NCBI GenBank assembly: GCA_030068075.1
Contig: CM057827.1
Location: 70,508,500-70,572,499 of the forward strand
Origin: Paguma larvata
Lineage: Eukaryota; Chordata; Mammalia; Carnivora; Viverridae
Length of the DNA stretch: 64,000 nucleotides
Direction of reading: 5' to 3'
The position numbers and the translations under genes are program-made. Shown piece by piece: positions 34,603 through 45,293 of the stretch; within the stretch, counting starts at the first letter, position 1, and each line of letters begins with the position of its first letter. The notes under the pieces are model-generated. The model was not told the DNA's origin. It was given only the letters and a program-made list of their open reading frames with translations, and searched no databases.

Positions 34603-35445
34603 CCTTGAAGCCTTGATTACGTACTTACCTCTATTGTGGAGCCAACTCTCAATTATTTCCTAATGCAAAGTCTAGCCTTACCTACCTTAATTCCCTAGGT
34701 CTGCCCTTGCAGGGAAGTGAGGTGTCCACTTAAATGAGAAAAGAACCAACATTGGACTGCTTATTTTCTATTCTGCTTGGTTAACTTTTTAAAAACTTTG
34801 TATCTGGAAAACTTGTTTTAATATGCTGTAGCAGAAATATGTGTTCTTTATTTAAAAAATCAGAAAATACTGACAGTAAAAAGAACAAAATAAAACACCA
34901 GTAAAATCCAACATCCACAGATAATCACTAATGATATTTTGGCATATATCCTTCCTGAAATTTTCAGTACATAAATACATATAGAGGCATGTACACACAC
35001 ACACATATTTACATATTTATTTTAGCAAAATGAGATCATACTGTATATATTGTTTTCTGTTTTTACCAGGATAGAAACATCTTTCCATATCAATAAAAAT
35101 ATTTTTGCAATTTCATTTTTCATGACTTTCCTCAAAAGTCACCTTAGAAATGATGGTTTCCCTGACTATTCTATTTAACATTGAAATCTGTACTTAAACC
35201 TTCCCAATTCCATGCTTATGAATTATTTTTCTTTATAGCATTTATCACTTCATAACATGAAATGTTATGTTAATGAATATTGTGAAGCGAAGTGAGTACC
35301 AGGGAGAAATGCTCATTGTCATTAGAGGCAAAACCACAAGTGAGGACTTGGTCACCATCACACAAAGATTTGGGGTAAGTTTTCTGTGTTTTGGTTTGTT
35401 TTTTGTTTGTAGCCATCCCGAAGTACTGTATATACACACCCTCTT
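34603..35445. other. AT-rich intergenic DNA downstream of BCL2L2
   Basis: Diverged old-repeat sequence with a short ACACACAC stretch and no gene signal. Confidence 0.6.
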
Positions 35446-35461
35446 AAGATTTGGGTTGGCA

Positions 35462-35696
35462 GAGGGGCGCCTGGGTGGCTCAGTGAGTTAAGCATCCAAC
35501 TTTGGCTCAGGCCATGATCGCAAGGCTCAGCAGTTGGAGCTCTGTGTCTGCTTCTGTGCTGACAGCTCAACATGGAGCCTGCTTCAGTTTCTGTGTCTCT
35601 CTCTCCTCCTCTCTCTCTGCCCCTCCCCCACTAGCACTCTGTCTCTTTCACAAAAATAAACTTAAAATTTTTTTAATAAATAAAATAAACTAAAAA
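35462..35696 (+). repeat. CAN-SINE (felid type) with 16-bp target-site duplication
   Basis: The head GGGGCGCCTGGGTGGCTCAG is complete. Direct repeats AAGATTTGGGTTGGCA flank it at 35446-35461 and 35697-35712 and are identical, so this is one of the younger insertions in the window. A small duplication in the tRNA-like body is visible (CTCTGTGTCTGCTTCTGTGC). Confidence 0.95.
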
Positions 35697-35937
35697 AAGA
35701 TTTGGGTTGGCATAGATGGAGTTCTTGGCTTTGGGCATTTGGCAGGGGTTAGGAGATGGGGGAACAACTCTGATTTTCTTTTCTTTTTGGTCTCAACACT
35801 TTCCCAAGTCCCTGTTACTCTAATTCTTGCCCTTTAACAAGGTCACAAAGAGATTAGATCAAGAAATGTCCTGACACCAGGCTATAGAGTGTAGAAGTCA
35901 CAAACCCTGCTCAGTCCTTCTCATTAAACTTCTGGGC

Positions 35938-35943
35938 TTTATT
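35938..35943 (-). terminator. BCL2L2: Probable BCL2L2 polyadenylation signal
   Basis: AATAAA on the minus strand lies about 2.7 kb past the BCL2L2 stop, close to the long 3' UTR of human BCL2L2. A nearer AATAAA at 36287-36292 is an alternative. Confidence 0.55.
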
Positions 35944-38664
35944 TTTTTTTAATACGACCATTACATATTACACAAAAATAAAAGTCAAATGAACTTGATA
36001 TTTATAAATTATTAAATAAAAATACAGGAATATATATTTATATTTATAGAGCTTTTTCTTTTCTTCTAAACTAACCAAATCTGTTCTCTCGCCATTTTAT
36101 GATTTAAAAAAGTAAAATAGTATATACCCTAGAATAAATGGGGAGTGCGATTAATAATCGCAGGACCTAGTTGCCCTACTTCTGCTCCTTCCGTGGCCTA
36201 AGCAAAGTCCCTATGTGTCCCTTTGGGCTCTGGAGAGCAAGAAACACCCTCTCCACCTATTTAATCTCTGAAAAATGGCAATTAGATTTATTTCCCTTAT
36301 TTTTTTAAAAAATGAAATAGATTTAAAAATTGGGAGCCATACTCAGCCTTCCTGGCCAAGAGCTAATCCCAAGGAACTATATGGCTCTAGAAGAGAGTCT
36401 CTAGTTTTCCCTGACAGAAGAGTCTCTGGGGTTTCCATTGCCCCTCAAGCTAAAAAGGACAGGACAGGTCAAAATTGCCCACTACCGTCCCATCCAAGCT
36501 ATGCTTCTAGGAATCCAAGCCCTTTACCCTTTCAGAAAACAACCTCTCCTTCTCCCAGGTGTGAAGGCCTCAGAGCAGGGCATTTCGGTTACCTGACCAC
36601 AGTCCCTCCTGCTCCTGTTTGCTAAAGGCCCCCAGGAGAGTTAACAGGGATAGGTGGTCTTGTGGTAGAGGGGAGGGTGAAGAGTCTGCCCCAAACCTGG
36701 GGGAGCATAGGCTCCATTTTGGAGCTGACGGTCTAGTCAGTGGTTTTCCAACTTTTTTTTTTCAGCAGCAAACCCCTTAATGCAAATAAAATCTTACCCT
36801 GAACCCCGATATGTAAGACAGCTACAGGGGAGCTAGTCTGTTGGAGGACAAGTAGCCCAGCCTGCTCAGCACCCCCTACCCCTTCACCTCCTCAAGGCCT
36901 CCTGAGGCAAACCCTAGGAAACCTCAGGGCTCTGCCAAGCAGTCTGAAAACCACTGGTCTAGTTTGTCCTGAGCAAGTCAGAGACCCCCCCCACCCCAAC
37001 TGCCTGCCACAGACCTGCTCTGAGTTTCTGGTATCAGCATACTCATGACGGACCAAGTGGCGCATGCAGTCTTCCACCTCCCCTATAAATACCATTAAAA
37101 AGTGCAGCCCTCTCTCAAAAGTAAAAGTCTGGGCTAAACACCTGAGGCCAGTTTTGGTCCCACATTCTTGTGAGTACAACTATGTTGCCACATTTGGGGA
37201 CCAAATGAAAATCCCAAGAAGAGTCAACCATGGTCTAGCTAAGCTGATCAGTGCTCAGGATCAAGGGCAGGGTTCTAGAGCACTGTGTCTGAAGTCAGCA
37301 TTGGAGAGCAGCAATTTTAGCACCTTGGGAAGTGCAGCAGTGAGGTCTGGCTCAGGGCATGCATCTGGAGTGAAATTATTTCTTTCTCAAAAGAAAAAGC
37401 TATAATCGGAATCTGTTCTAGAGGACTTTGAGCTCTAAAGTTAACGTCCTCAGACTCAGAGGTACAGACAAGTAACACCCATGCAAACAGCGTGGCTTCA
37501 AAGAAAATATAAATGCTTCTAGGTCATGGTAGGTACTCTAGAACCCATATACCTGGCCCTTGATAAAGCAGCACCAAAGCCCACTACACAGAATAGGCCA
37601 GTCATGGAGTATAGGTCACCCTCACACCTATGGGGTTCAGAGCTGGAATGTTCCTCTCAAGGCATCACGGTCTCACTGAGACACAGTGCAGGACCCAGAC
37701 TGTACTCTAGATCAGCATTTACCTCCACACACTCACAAGGAAAATTAGAGTCCCAATTTAGAGTTTGAGTTTGGGGACAGAAGGTCCCAGAGACAGGGGA
37801 CACTTTAGGCACCAGTGTGCCTCAGTGGGAGAGGAGGGCGGCAGGTAGGTCCAGCTCCCCACCCACCCCCACTGCAGGCTCCGCAGCCCTGTTTTCTGTC
37901 AGAGCCCAGGAGGCAGCAGCAAGTGCATGATGCACAAGGAATGGGGACGGTGAAGCAACAGGGCCAGCTACAGAACTTCTCTCCAAAGCCCTGCAAATGA
38001 CTTTCTGTGGAAAAGTGCCCAAAGCCCTCTTCTGGATACAGTGTTTCTCCCATAGCCTTGAGGCATCAGGACAAGAAGAGGGGGAGGAGGGGTTGGGAGG
38101 AGGGGCAGAGAACTGCCCCTTGTTCTTGCCACTTCAACGGGGAATATTTTCTCATATGGCCGCCACCAGGTTAGACAAGCAGCCCAGCATGCACACACAT
38201 GTCCAAGCAGCCCAACATCACAGCCACCTCTCCCTATCACCTGAGAACTCCAAACTTCCATTCCAAAGGGATGTGCCTTCTGTGTTTTCCCCAAATCTCA
38301 CTCATCCAATGGAGACACAACCCCTTAGGCAAGTCCTCCTTCCTTAGGGCTACAAAGTAAGCTCTAGTTATAGTTTTGTGTGCCTATACTTATAGGCATG
38401 ATCTCTTCCACCTCCTCCCAACCCTGGAATGACTCCATCTCCTGGCCTGCTCACTTTCTGAATACGTCCCTTAATGTCTCCAGCTCATCCTTCCGACTGC
38501 CTGCCTGGCACACACAGGTCCTTCCCACAGTACCCTGCTCCTTCCCATACCCATCCCATGCCCATCCATTCACCCCACTTCTTCCAAGGGCATTCATTTC
38601 TCTTGTTCTGTTCCTGCTCTCCTGTCCCCCAGCTACACCTAGCCCCACCTGGCCCTGGACTTTC
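35944..38664 (-). other. BCL2L2: BCL2L2 3' UTR (long)
   Basis: About 2.7 kb follow the BCL2L2 stop on its strand, with no open frame resembling a gene. It holds a hAT-type transposon (36738-36955). The extent rests on the AATAAA at 35938 and on the known long 3' UTR of this gene, so the distal part is an inference. Confidence 0.55.
36738..36955. mobile_element. hAT-type non-autonomous DNA transposon (MER-like) with 8-bp target-site duplication
   Basis: It starts CAGTGGTTTTCCAAC and ends GTCTGAAAACCACT, which are terminal inverted repeats. Identical 8-base repeats GGTCTAGT lie at 36730-36737 and 36956-36963. An 8-bp duplication and CAGTGGTT-type ends are typical of hAT-Charlie derivatives such as MER5/MER20. 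It lies in the presumed BCL2L2 3' UTR. Confidence 0.8.
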
Positions 38665-39821
38665 TCACTTGCTAGCAAAAAAGGCTCCTACAGTTACCAG
38701 GGCCCCCAGTGCCACGGCCCCTGTCAGCACTGTCCTCACTGAGGCCCAGTTCCCCTCCCGCAGACGCCGCGCCTCCTCCAGGGCCCCGTCCCCGTATAGA
38801 GCTGTGAACTCCGCCTGTGGGAGAGAAGGGAAGTAGGAGAGAAAGAAGGAGAAAGGGATATCAGGAGAGGAAAGAGTGGAGGAAAGAGGAGAGGAAGAGT
38901 TCCAGTTCCATCCACTGCAAGCACTACCCCATATCCAGCTCCTCTCCAGCCAAAGCTCTACTGGCTGCAAGCCCCGATCATCCCCCATGAGCGCCTGGCT
39001 CATTCGCCCTCTCTACCTCAAGTGAATTCCAGCCTTTCCCTGGCCAAACATTTTGCTCAGAACTGGCATCCTTTGCCAAGGCTTTCCTGACCACCACCCA
39101 ACCCTGCCACCCCCCACCCGTGCCACATACTCTGGTAAAAGCTCCTGATGGCTGGATGCCATTTCCCTGCAGGCACTGTGTATTCTATCCTCTGCTTTGG
39201 ACCATGAGCCCATCCAGCGATGGCTGCATGGCAGCCCTGGAGTGCAGAGTCCAGCGCGACACCCACGGTGAGGGCATCTGATTCCACCCAAATAGGGAGA
39301 CTCAGCCCTCAGCCTCCAGCCACAACCCCTGTCTTCCCTTTGGAGACCATCTTTGCAGAGGGGCGTGCAGCAATTGAGAAGCTTCTTACCCAGCCCCCAC
39401 TGCTGTGGATCCAGTCAGCCAGCCGTGTCTCCAGGTAGGCCACCATCCACTCTTGTACTTGTCCCACAAGTGGCTCCATCTCCTTGTTGACACTCTCAGC
39501 ACACAGCGCGGCTCCAAAGACAAAGAAGGCCACAAGGCGGCCCCAGTTGGGGCCCCCTTGGAAGAGTTCATCAGAGACCTGGGTGAAGCGTTGCTGGGCT
39601 GAGCCAGGGGTCACATGCAACTGGGCTGCCAAATCAGAGAAGGTGCGCCGGAAGCGGGTCTCAAACTCATCTCCAGCTGCCCGCATGGCTTGGTGCAGTG
39701 GGTCAGCTGCTGGGCCCTCCCCAGGGCCTGCTCCACAAACATAACCCTTCTGCCTCAGCTTATAGCCTACAAAGTCTGCCACTAGAGCCCGTGTGTCTGG
39801 GGCTGAGGCTGGGGTCGCCAT
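38665..39821 (-). CDS. BCL2L2: BCL2L2 (BCL-W), anti-apoptotic Bcl-2 family protein, 193 aa
   Basis: Coding exons in transcript order: 39821-39390 (144 codons) and 38814-38665 (49 codons plus TGA), with the intron exactly between Trp144 and Ala145 in the BH2 motif. BCL-W sits on the outer mitochondrial membrane and sequesters BH3 proteins, Bax and Bak. Visible are BH4 (about 9-29, ALVADFVGYKLRQKG), BH3 (about 42-57, LHQAMRAAGDEFE) and BH1 (about 85-104, ELFQGGPNWGRLVAFF). BH2 (about 136-151, WIHSSGGWAEFTALYG) and a hydrophobic C-terminal anchor (about 172-193, VLTGAVALGALVTVGAFFAS) follow. The ATG at 39821 is chosen because the upstream in-frame ATG lies beyond the splice acceptor at 39829/39830. 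Length equals human BCL-W. Confidence 0.97.
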
Positions 39822-39829
39822 CCGGGCAG

Positions 39830-40900
39830 CTGTAAGAGTCAAGGATGAAAGACTGGCATGAATATATGGTCAGAGAGCCAGAAGGGGCACTTCAGGCGTG
39901 GCGAACCCAGCGAGAGGTGGGAGGAAATGCTCAGAGACCACTGGGCAGGGAGGGGCAAGAACTCGGGAATTAAGTCCAGGTAAGAGGCCAGAGCAGGAGG
40001 GGCTGGGCATTAATTTGTAATAGGTCAAATTAAATGTAAAATAAGTAAATTTTATTTTTAAAATACTTTAGATTCTTTCTATAATAGAGATAAGAGAACA
40101 CCAACTCTATAACACCCCTACAAACCCCCTTTCCCCAATACACACCGTTTTGGCTTAGGGTCTTAGTACCTCCCCAGAGGGAAGATGTGAAGATGCTGGC
40201 AGAGGCACAAGATGGGGGAGGAGACAGGGGCTGCAGGAAAAGGTGGGAGAAGCAAAGGGCTGGCAGGGACAGAGAAGGAAGGGGACACTCACCCAGCCTG
40301 GATGGCAGCTCTTAGGACCCAGCGCTGGTGGCAAGGAGCCCCCAGCTGGGGCCTTTCATCCTCCTGGCCAGCGTGGAGCCCTGGGAAGGGGAGGGGGAAA
40401 GCAGAGCTAGGCGGGGAAGGCCAGGGATCACGGTCTGAACAGAGAAGGCTGGGGTTGCAGCTCCCGGGACCGGCCCCTGCCCCCAACGTTCTACCAGCTG
40501 TGTGGCCGAATCCATGTTTAATGACTGTCCTCCCGGAAAACCCAGGGCCAAGGGCTTCCTGCCGACACCATATCTACTCCCGGGTCCCCCCAATGCAGTC
40601 CAACAGCCCAGCTCCTCCTTCACCCCCACCCTCAGCAAGTCTCCAACCCCGCCTGCCTGCCAGGTTAGGGATCTCACGGGTCAGGCCGCTGCCAGGATCC
40701 GGGCCGTTTCCTGGTGCAGGAGCTGGGAGGGAGGGAGAGAGGGAGGAAGGGAGGGAAGGAAGGAGGGAGGAGAAAGAGGGGGTGGGAGGGAGGGCCCGGC
40801 GCCGGGTGATGATGGGGCCCAGAGATGCGTCCAGAGAGAGGGGCGGGGCTGGGAAGCAAGCTTGGGAAGGGCCACAACTCCGGAAGAGAGAGGGCTGCTA
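39830..40900 (-). promoter_or_regulatory. BCL2L2: BCL2L2 5' non-coding exons and promoter region (inferred)
   Basis: The coding exon's acceptor is CTTACAG just before 39829. Upstream on the minus strand, 40380-40293 is flanked by a strong pyrimidine-rich acceptor (CCCCTTCCCAG) and the donor GTGAGT. It would make an 88-base non-coding exon with a 15-codon upstream ORF. A further GTGAGA donor at 40677 could end the first exon, in GC-rich DNA beside a purine-rich GGGAGGGA stretch (40725-40795). All of this is inferred from splice signals only. Confidence 0.45.
40725..40795 (+). repeat. GA-rich (GGGA/GGAA)n low-complexity tract
   Basis: A purine-only stretch of GGGAGGGAGAGAGGGAGGAA-type repeats lies next to the presumed BCL2L2 first exon. 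It could adopt triplex or G-quadruplex structure. Confidence 0.85.
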
Positions 40901-41498
40901 GAGGCCAAGAGGAGCAGGGTGGAGAGGACGCAGAGGGCCAGGCTGGGTTCCTGAGCCTGAAGGCTGCCCAGAGAAGCCGGCTAGGCCTCAGGAAACCTCA
41001 GAACAAATTCAGCATTTCCAGAAGGTCTCTGATGTTCTACGCACTTGTTGAATTTTTCCAGCCCTGGAGTGGATGCCTGAATTAGAGGAACAGTTCATTC
41101 CAGTGGGAACTGCCTGCCAGGTGCCTCGCCCTGTGGTACTGGCAGACACGACACAGACACCGGACATTTCACTTCCTCTTTTCTCCAGGAACTTTAACCC
41201 AGTAATCGCTTCGGGGGCTGGGGCTTTAACCAGACATCAAGACTTGGATTGCAGGTAGTTTCTGCAGGTAACTTTTCTTCACCTTCTTTCATCTTTTTTT
41301 TTTTTTTTTTTGTAATCAAAGTGGTTTTCTTTTTACTTCTCTTTACTCAACACATGAACTTATTCTCATTATGACAAGTTCAAACAATATAGAGGTATAA
41401 GGGGAAGAAAATACAAGTCTTCAACCTCCCTCCTTCTACCCTTTGCACAATTCCACCTCCTGGAGGTTGCCAATGTCAAGGTTGCTGTTTACCCTTTC

Positions 41499-41541
<43 letters not shown>

Positions 41542-42005
41542 CAGACCGACCTATTATTTATACATGCAATATATTATACATGGCAGTTCACAGGACACGA
41601 AGCAGTCTGACCACAGGTGATCCTCAGGAGAGCTCTTGAGCATTCCAACTGGGCCCCTCTGGCTCTTGCAGCTGGCACTTCCTTTTGCTCCATTTGGAGG
41701 GATCTCTAGCCAAAGGCTAGAAAGAGGCAACCCAGTTCTCCTTTCCTGTTGGTTCTCTTTGCTTCTCACTCCAGGTCAAGCCTTGATATTCCTACCTGAC
41801 CCTACAGTCACTGGAGAAGAAAGGTCCTTTCTGTAACAGTAATAGTAACAACTAATACACTTTGAGGACTTATTAGGTGCTAAGCGCTTTCTTTATATGC
41901 ATGATATTTTATCCTATGCTATTTTATCCCCACTCTTTGGATGAAGAAAATGAGGCTTGGAGAGGTTAAGTAATTTACCTGAAGCAATATACTTAGAAAC
42001 TGGTA
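40901..42005. other. Intergenic DNA between BCL2L2 and PPP1R3E, left part
   Basis: No gene was recognised. It contains a T-run (41290-41311), the AGAT microsatellite, and a MIR in reverse orientation at about 41835-41990 (TTATTAGGTGCTAAGCGCTT, GAAAATGAGGCTTGGAGAGG). Confidence 0.65.
41499..41541 (+). repeat. (AGAT)n tetranucleotide microsatellite
   Basis: About 10.5 perfect AGAT units are followed by the variant units AGAC and AGACCG. Such tetranucleotide repeats are commonly polymorphic. Confidence 0.95.
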
Positions 42006-42025
42006 CTCAATTTTGTTTGACCTTA

Positions 42026-42220
42026 ATATTTATATATTTTTGTGAGAGAGAGAGAGAGACAGAGCATGAGCGGGAGAGGGGCAGAGAGAGAGGGAGACAC
42101 AGAATCCAAAGCAGGCTCCAGGCTCTGAGCTGTCAGCACAGAGCCCGATGCAGAGCTCCAACCCACAAAACTGTGAGATCGTGACCTGAGCTGAAGTCGG
42201 ACACTAAACTGATTGAGCCC
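42026..42220 (-). repeat. CAN-SINE (felid type), antisense, with target-site duplication
   Basis: On the minus strand a GGGGCTCAATCAGTTTAGTG head leads into body, CT-rich segment and tail. Direct repeats of about 20 bases starting CTCAATTTTG lie at 42006-42025 and 42221-42240 and differ at a few positions, so the insertion is not recent. Confidence 0.9.
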
Positions 42221-42240
42221 CTCAATTTTGCCTGACTTTA

Positions 42241-43040
42241 AAGTTTGTTTTAACTTTACCTGTATTGCTATAACGTCATCTCTTCTGCTTCAAGTAATCA
42301 ATGTTTTTATCACACCATTTACAAGTCCAAACTCAGTTATCCCTTCCATTCTGAACGTACAGCAGATTCCACACCTTTATAACTATATTCTTTCAACCAT
42401 CCTCATTTCTTCTTTGCTCTTTGGCTGATCATTCCAGCTGCCACCAGCAAGGATGCCTTCTTTATAGAATAACCTAGTCCAGTTCTTCCTGTGCAATCCT
42501 GATTTCTTCTAAGACACTTACCTGAAATAAAAACATTTTTATGTCTCAGAATCCAAATATATTTCTGTATGCCCACCCGTTTATTTATAAGCTCTGTGAG
42601 AGTAGGAACAGAATTTTATTTGTTTTTATGTCCTTCTGGCCTAACAGGCCCTCAGTAAATGTTTATTGGACAAATCATTCAATGCCTCTGGCCAGTTTTT
42701 GAGTAGGCCCACACTGATGTTTGAAGATAACTGTAGTAGCTATTTAAGAAACAAAGACTGAACTGTAAAGAGGAAAAAAAGAAAAAGAAAAGAAAAAAAC
42801 AAAGATCGATTTGGAATAGAGATTCAATTTCAGTCTGCGCAGCCAGAACACAGTGGCTGGACCAACACAAATTATACCTAGTCCAAAGCCGTGTACCTCA
42901 AGGATCTTCTCAGACCAATACTCTGGAGCCAAAGAATGGCAATTCAAACTATAGGCAAAGCAAAAGTGTTTTAATCAGAAAACCTCAGGCCATATAGGCC
43001 CACTTTGATATATTTTACAAGACCAAGGAAGACGGTTTTA
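42241..43040. other. Intergenic DNA inside the SINE cluster
   Basis: No gene was recognised. It contains a MIR/L2-like tail near 42585-42670 (TAACAGGCCCTCAGTAAATG) and A/T-rich stretches. Confidence 0.6.
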
Positions 43041-43056
43041 AAAATGCGTGACTGTA

Positions 43057-43258
43057 GGGGAGTCTGGGTGGCTAAGTCAGTTAAGTGCCCAACTCTGGAT
43101 TTTGGCTCAGGTCATGATCTCCTGGTTCGTGAGTTTGAGCCCTGCATCGGGCTCTGCGCTCATAGCAGCGGAGCCTGCTGCTATTCTGTATCTGTCTCTC
43201 TCCCTCTCCCCCACTTGCTCTCTAGATCTCTATCTAAACAAATAAAAAATAATAAAAT
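43057..43258 (+). repeat. CAN-SINE (felid type) with target-site duplication
   Basis: The head GGGGAGTCTGGGTGGCTAAG is followed by body, CT-rich segment and AATAAAAAATAATAAA tail. Direct repeats AAAATGCGTGACTGTA (43041-43056) and AAAATGCTTGACTGTA (43259-43274) flank it. Confidence 0.95.
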
Positions 43259-43532
43259 AAAATGCTTGACTGTAACACAAATTAGTATGTTACTTTACAC
43301 CCTAAAATAGGAAAAGAATATGCCTCCTTCTCTCTCTCTAAAATAAAATAAAACTCAGTATCCCTTTTAAAATGATTCCTGGTTTTGCTAAGGTTAATAG
43401 TGGAGTTAAAATGGAAACAGGAATGAATTGTATAATAAGATAGTATGTGTCTCACTGTTTATTTCCAACTTAGCCACTGGGATTTTACAGCTAAACTATC
43501 CTGCTGCTTTAAATTTAGAAATGCCATTTCTA

Positions 43533-43703
43533 GGGCACCTGGGTGACTCACTTGGTTAAGCGTCCGGCATTGGCTCAGGTCAGGATCTCAAGGTTCCTGG
43601 AACCTGCTTCAGATACTGTGTCTCCCTCTCTCTCTCTCTCTCTCTGCCCTCCCCTGCTCGCTCTCTGTCTCTCTCTCTCAAAAATAAATAAACATTAAAA
43701 AAA
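43533..43703 (+). repeat. CAN-SINE (felid type), internally deleted, with target-site duplication
   Basis: The head GGGCACCTGGGTGACTCACT leads into a body that lacks about 40 bases, including the usual gagttcgagcc and gctctgtgctgacagc phrases. It jumps from CTCAAGGTTC to CTGGAACCTGCTTC. Direct repeats AGAAATGCCATTTCT / AGAAATTCCATTTCT lie at 43517-43531 and 43704-43718. Confidence 0.92.
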
Positions 43704-43794
43704 AGAAATTCCATTTCTCTTCTAAGATTCCTCATTACAATACTCTGAAGATGTTAATCATTACTAGTAAATGTTTTAATCTTATAGAACCAAG

Positions 43795-44018
43795 TGGGTA
43801 AGAGAGTGGGCTCTAGAGCTGGACTACTGATGTTCTAATCCTAGCTCCTCAATTATTATGTAGGTAACCCAGGACAAGAGTCCTATCTCCTCTCTCCCCT
43901 AATTTTCTCATCTGTGAATTAGGCATAATAGTACTCCCTACTCTTTTGATGGCTGTTTATATGAGCTAATATTCGTAAAACTCTTACAACTGTACCTAGT
44001 ACATTGTAAGTGTTATAC
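43795..44018 (+). repeat. MIR SINE
   Basis: A recognisable MIR: GTGGGCTCTAGAGCTGGACT, CTAATCCTAGCTCCTCAATT, CTAATTTTCTCATCTGTGAA, then AATATTCGTAAAACTCTTAC and the GTACCTAGTACATTGTAAGT end. It is truncated just left of the next felid SINE. Confidence 0.8.
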
Positions 44019-44038
44019 AAAATCAACAGGGAATTTAG

Positions 44039-44219
44039 GGGTACCTGGGTGGTTCAGTCAGTCAAACATCTGGCTCTTGGTTTCAGCTCAGGTCATGATC
44101 TCATGGTTCTTGTTAGTTCAAACCCCACACCGGGAGTCGATGAATACCTGAGATTCTCCCTCTGCCTTTCCCCTGCTAGCACTCTGTCTGTCTCAAAATA
44201 ACTAAATAAACTTTTAAAA
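44039..44219 (+). repeat. CAN-SINE (felid type) with 19-bp target-site duplication
   Basis: The head GGGGTACCTGGGTGGTTCAG is followed by a body shortened in the middle and a CAAAATAACTAAATAAAC tail. Direct repeats AAATCAACAGGGAATTTAG and AAATCAGTAGGGAATTTAG lie at 44020-44038 and 44220-44238. Confidence 0.95.
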
Positions 44220-44374
44220 AAATCAGTAGGGAATTTAGGAAAAAAATTATACAAAATACTTCATATGTGTTTTTTCACTAATGTAGAACAAAATGAAGGA
44301 GAAAAAAGCCAGCTCTGTGCCCCTGTTGAAAGCTCCCACTGGAAATAGAACCCCCCCAACCCCAGCTTCAAAAG

Positions 44375-44570
44375 AGTTGTGTGTCCATTCATTCAATAAT
44401 GTGAGAGCCTACTATGTGCTGAAACTGACCAGGAATCAGACACAGCCTCTGCCCTCAAAGGATTTGCAGTGAAGTTAGAGATCAGTACTCTAATCTAGTT
44501 TTTCACAGATGAGAAAACTGAGGTCCAGAGAAGTTATGCCTTGCTCAAGGTCACACAACAAAATATTACC
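44375..44570 (-). repeat. MIR-like repeat
   Basis: ATTCATTCAATAATGTGAGA, TACTATGTGCTGAAACTGAC and the later CACAGATGAGAAAACTGAGG and TTGCTCAAGGTCACACAACA phrases are typical of MIR (or MIR-related) in reverse orientation. It is diverged. Confidence 0.6.
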
Positions 44571-44924
44571 AGAAGTGAGACCAGAGCGTCTTCCCATAAC
44601 TCAGTTCAGAATTCTTTTCCAATGGACCCTTTTGAGGGTCACATCTCAGCTACTATTTTGACATACTACCTAGATTTTATGACCTTCCATTCTGTGTACC
44701 CACTGTCACCTCCGCTCCCAAACCTGGAGCCTAGGGTTGAGAAAAGAAAAAGGTGAGCCCTGAAGAGAAAGTCACACACTGGGCATTTGAACCATCCTCT
44801 GCAAGAAAAGGAAAGGTTACTCTGTCCTCCCAGCATTAACTCTTCCCGTGCCTGAGAGGTTGAGGCCGTTTGAAAAACAAAAACAAAAAACCTGAGTGGT
44901 CTCATTCAGAACCGAAAGAGTAGA

Positions 44925-45293
44925 TCCCCGCCCCCTGGTACAGCAGCGAAGACAGATGGGGAGCCACCTGTCAGAGGACTGTGGGCGGGGGCCAGGGCCG
45001 AAAGGGCCGCGGGACCAGAGGGTGAGCGCTGCTGAGCGCACGCTCAGAGCAGACAGTTCGCAGGAGGGAAGAGATGATGGTCTAAAACCCTGGGAGCTGA
45101 CAGCCAGAGCAGGGGGAAAGGTAGTCACGGAGGGGAGGCAGAGCTACAGGAGGTGGAGGATCCTGGAGGTGACAGCAAGGAGAGTACGCAACGGCAAGGG
45201 GCAGCTCCAGCGAGGACACTGGGCGGTCGGGCGAGAGGAAGGCAGGGCAGCGCCGCGGCGCTGCGGGCGGGCCCCTCCAGGGCGGGGGATGCC
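44925..45293 (+). promoter_or_regulatory. PPP1R3E: PPP1R3E promoter / 5' UTR, start of CpG-rich region
   Basis: GC content and CpG density rise sharply from about 44925 and stay high through the gene to about 46450, marking a CpG island over the whole coding region. The region is purine-rich, with no TATA box. The frame of the PPP1R3E ATG stays open upstream but without ATG, so it is treated as 5' UTR. Confidence 0.55.

Noticed and set aside
45153..45293. In-frame open extension upstream of the PPP1R3E ATG
   Set aside because: It begins with GTG, not ATG, and the known protein starts at MSRERPP; kept as 5' UTR.
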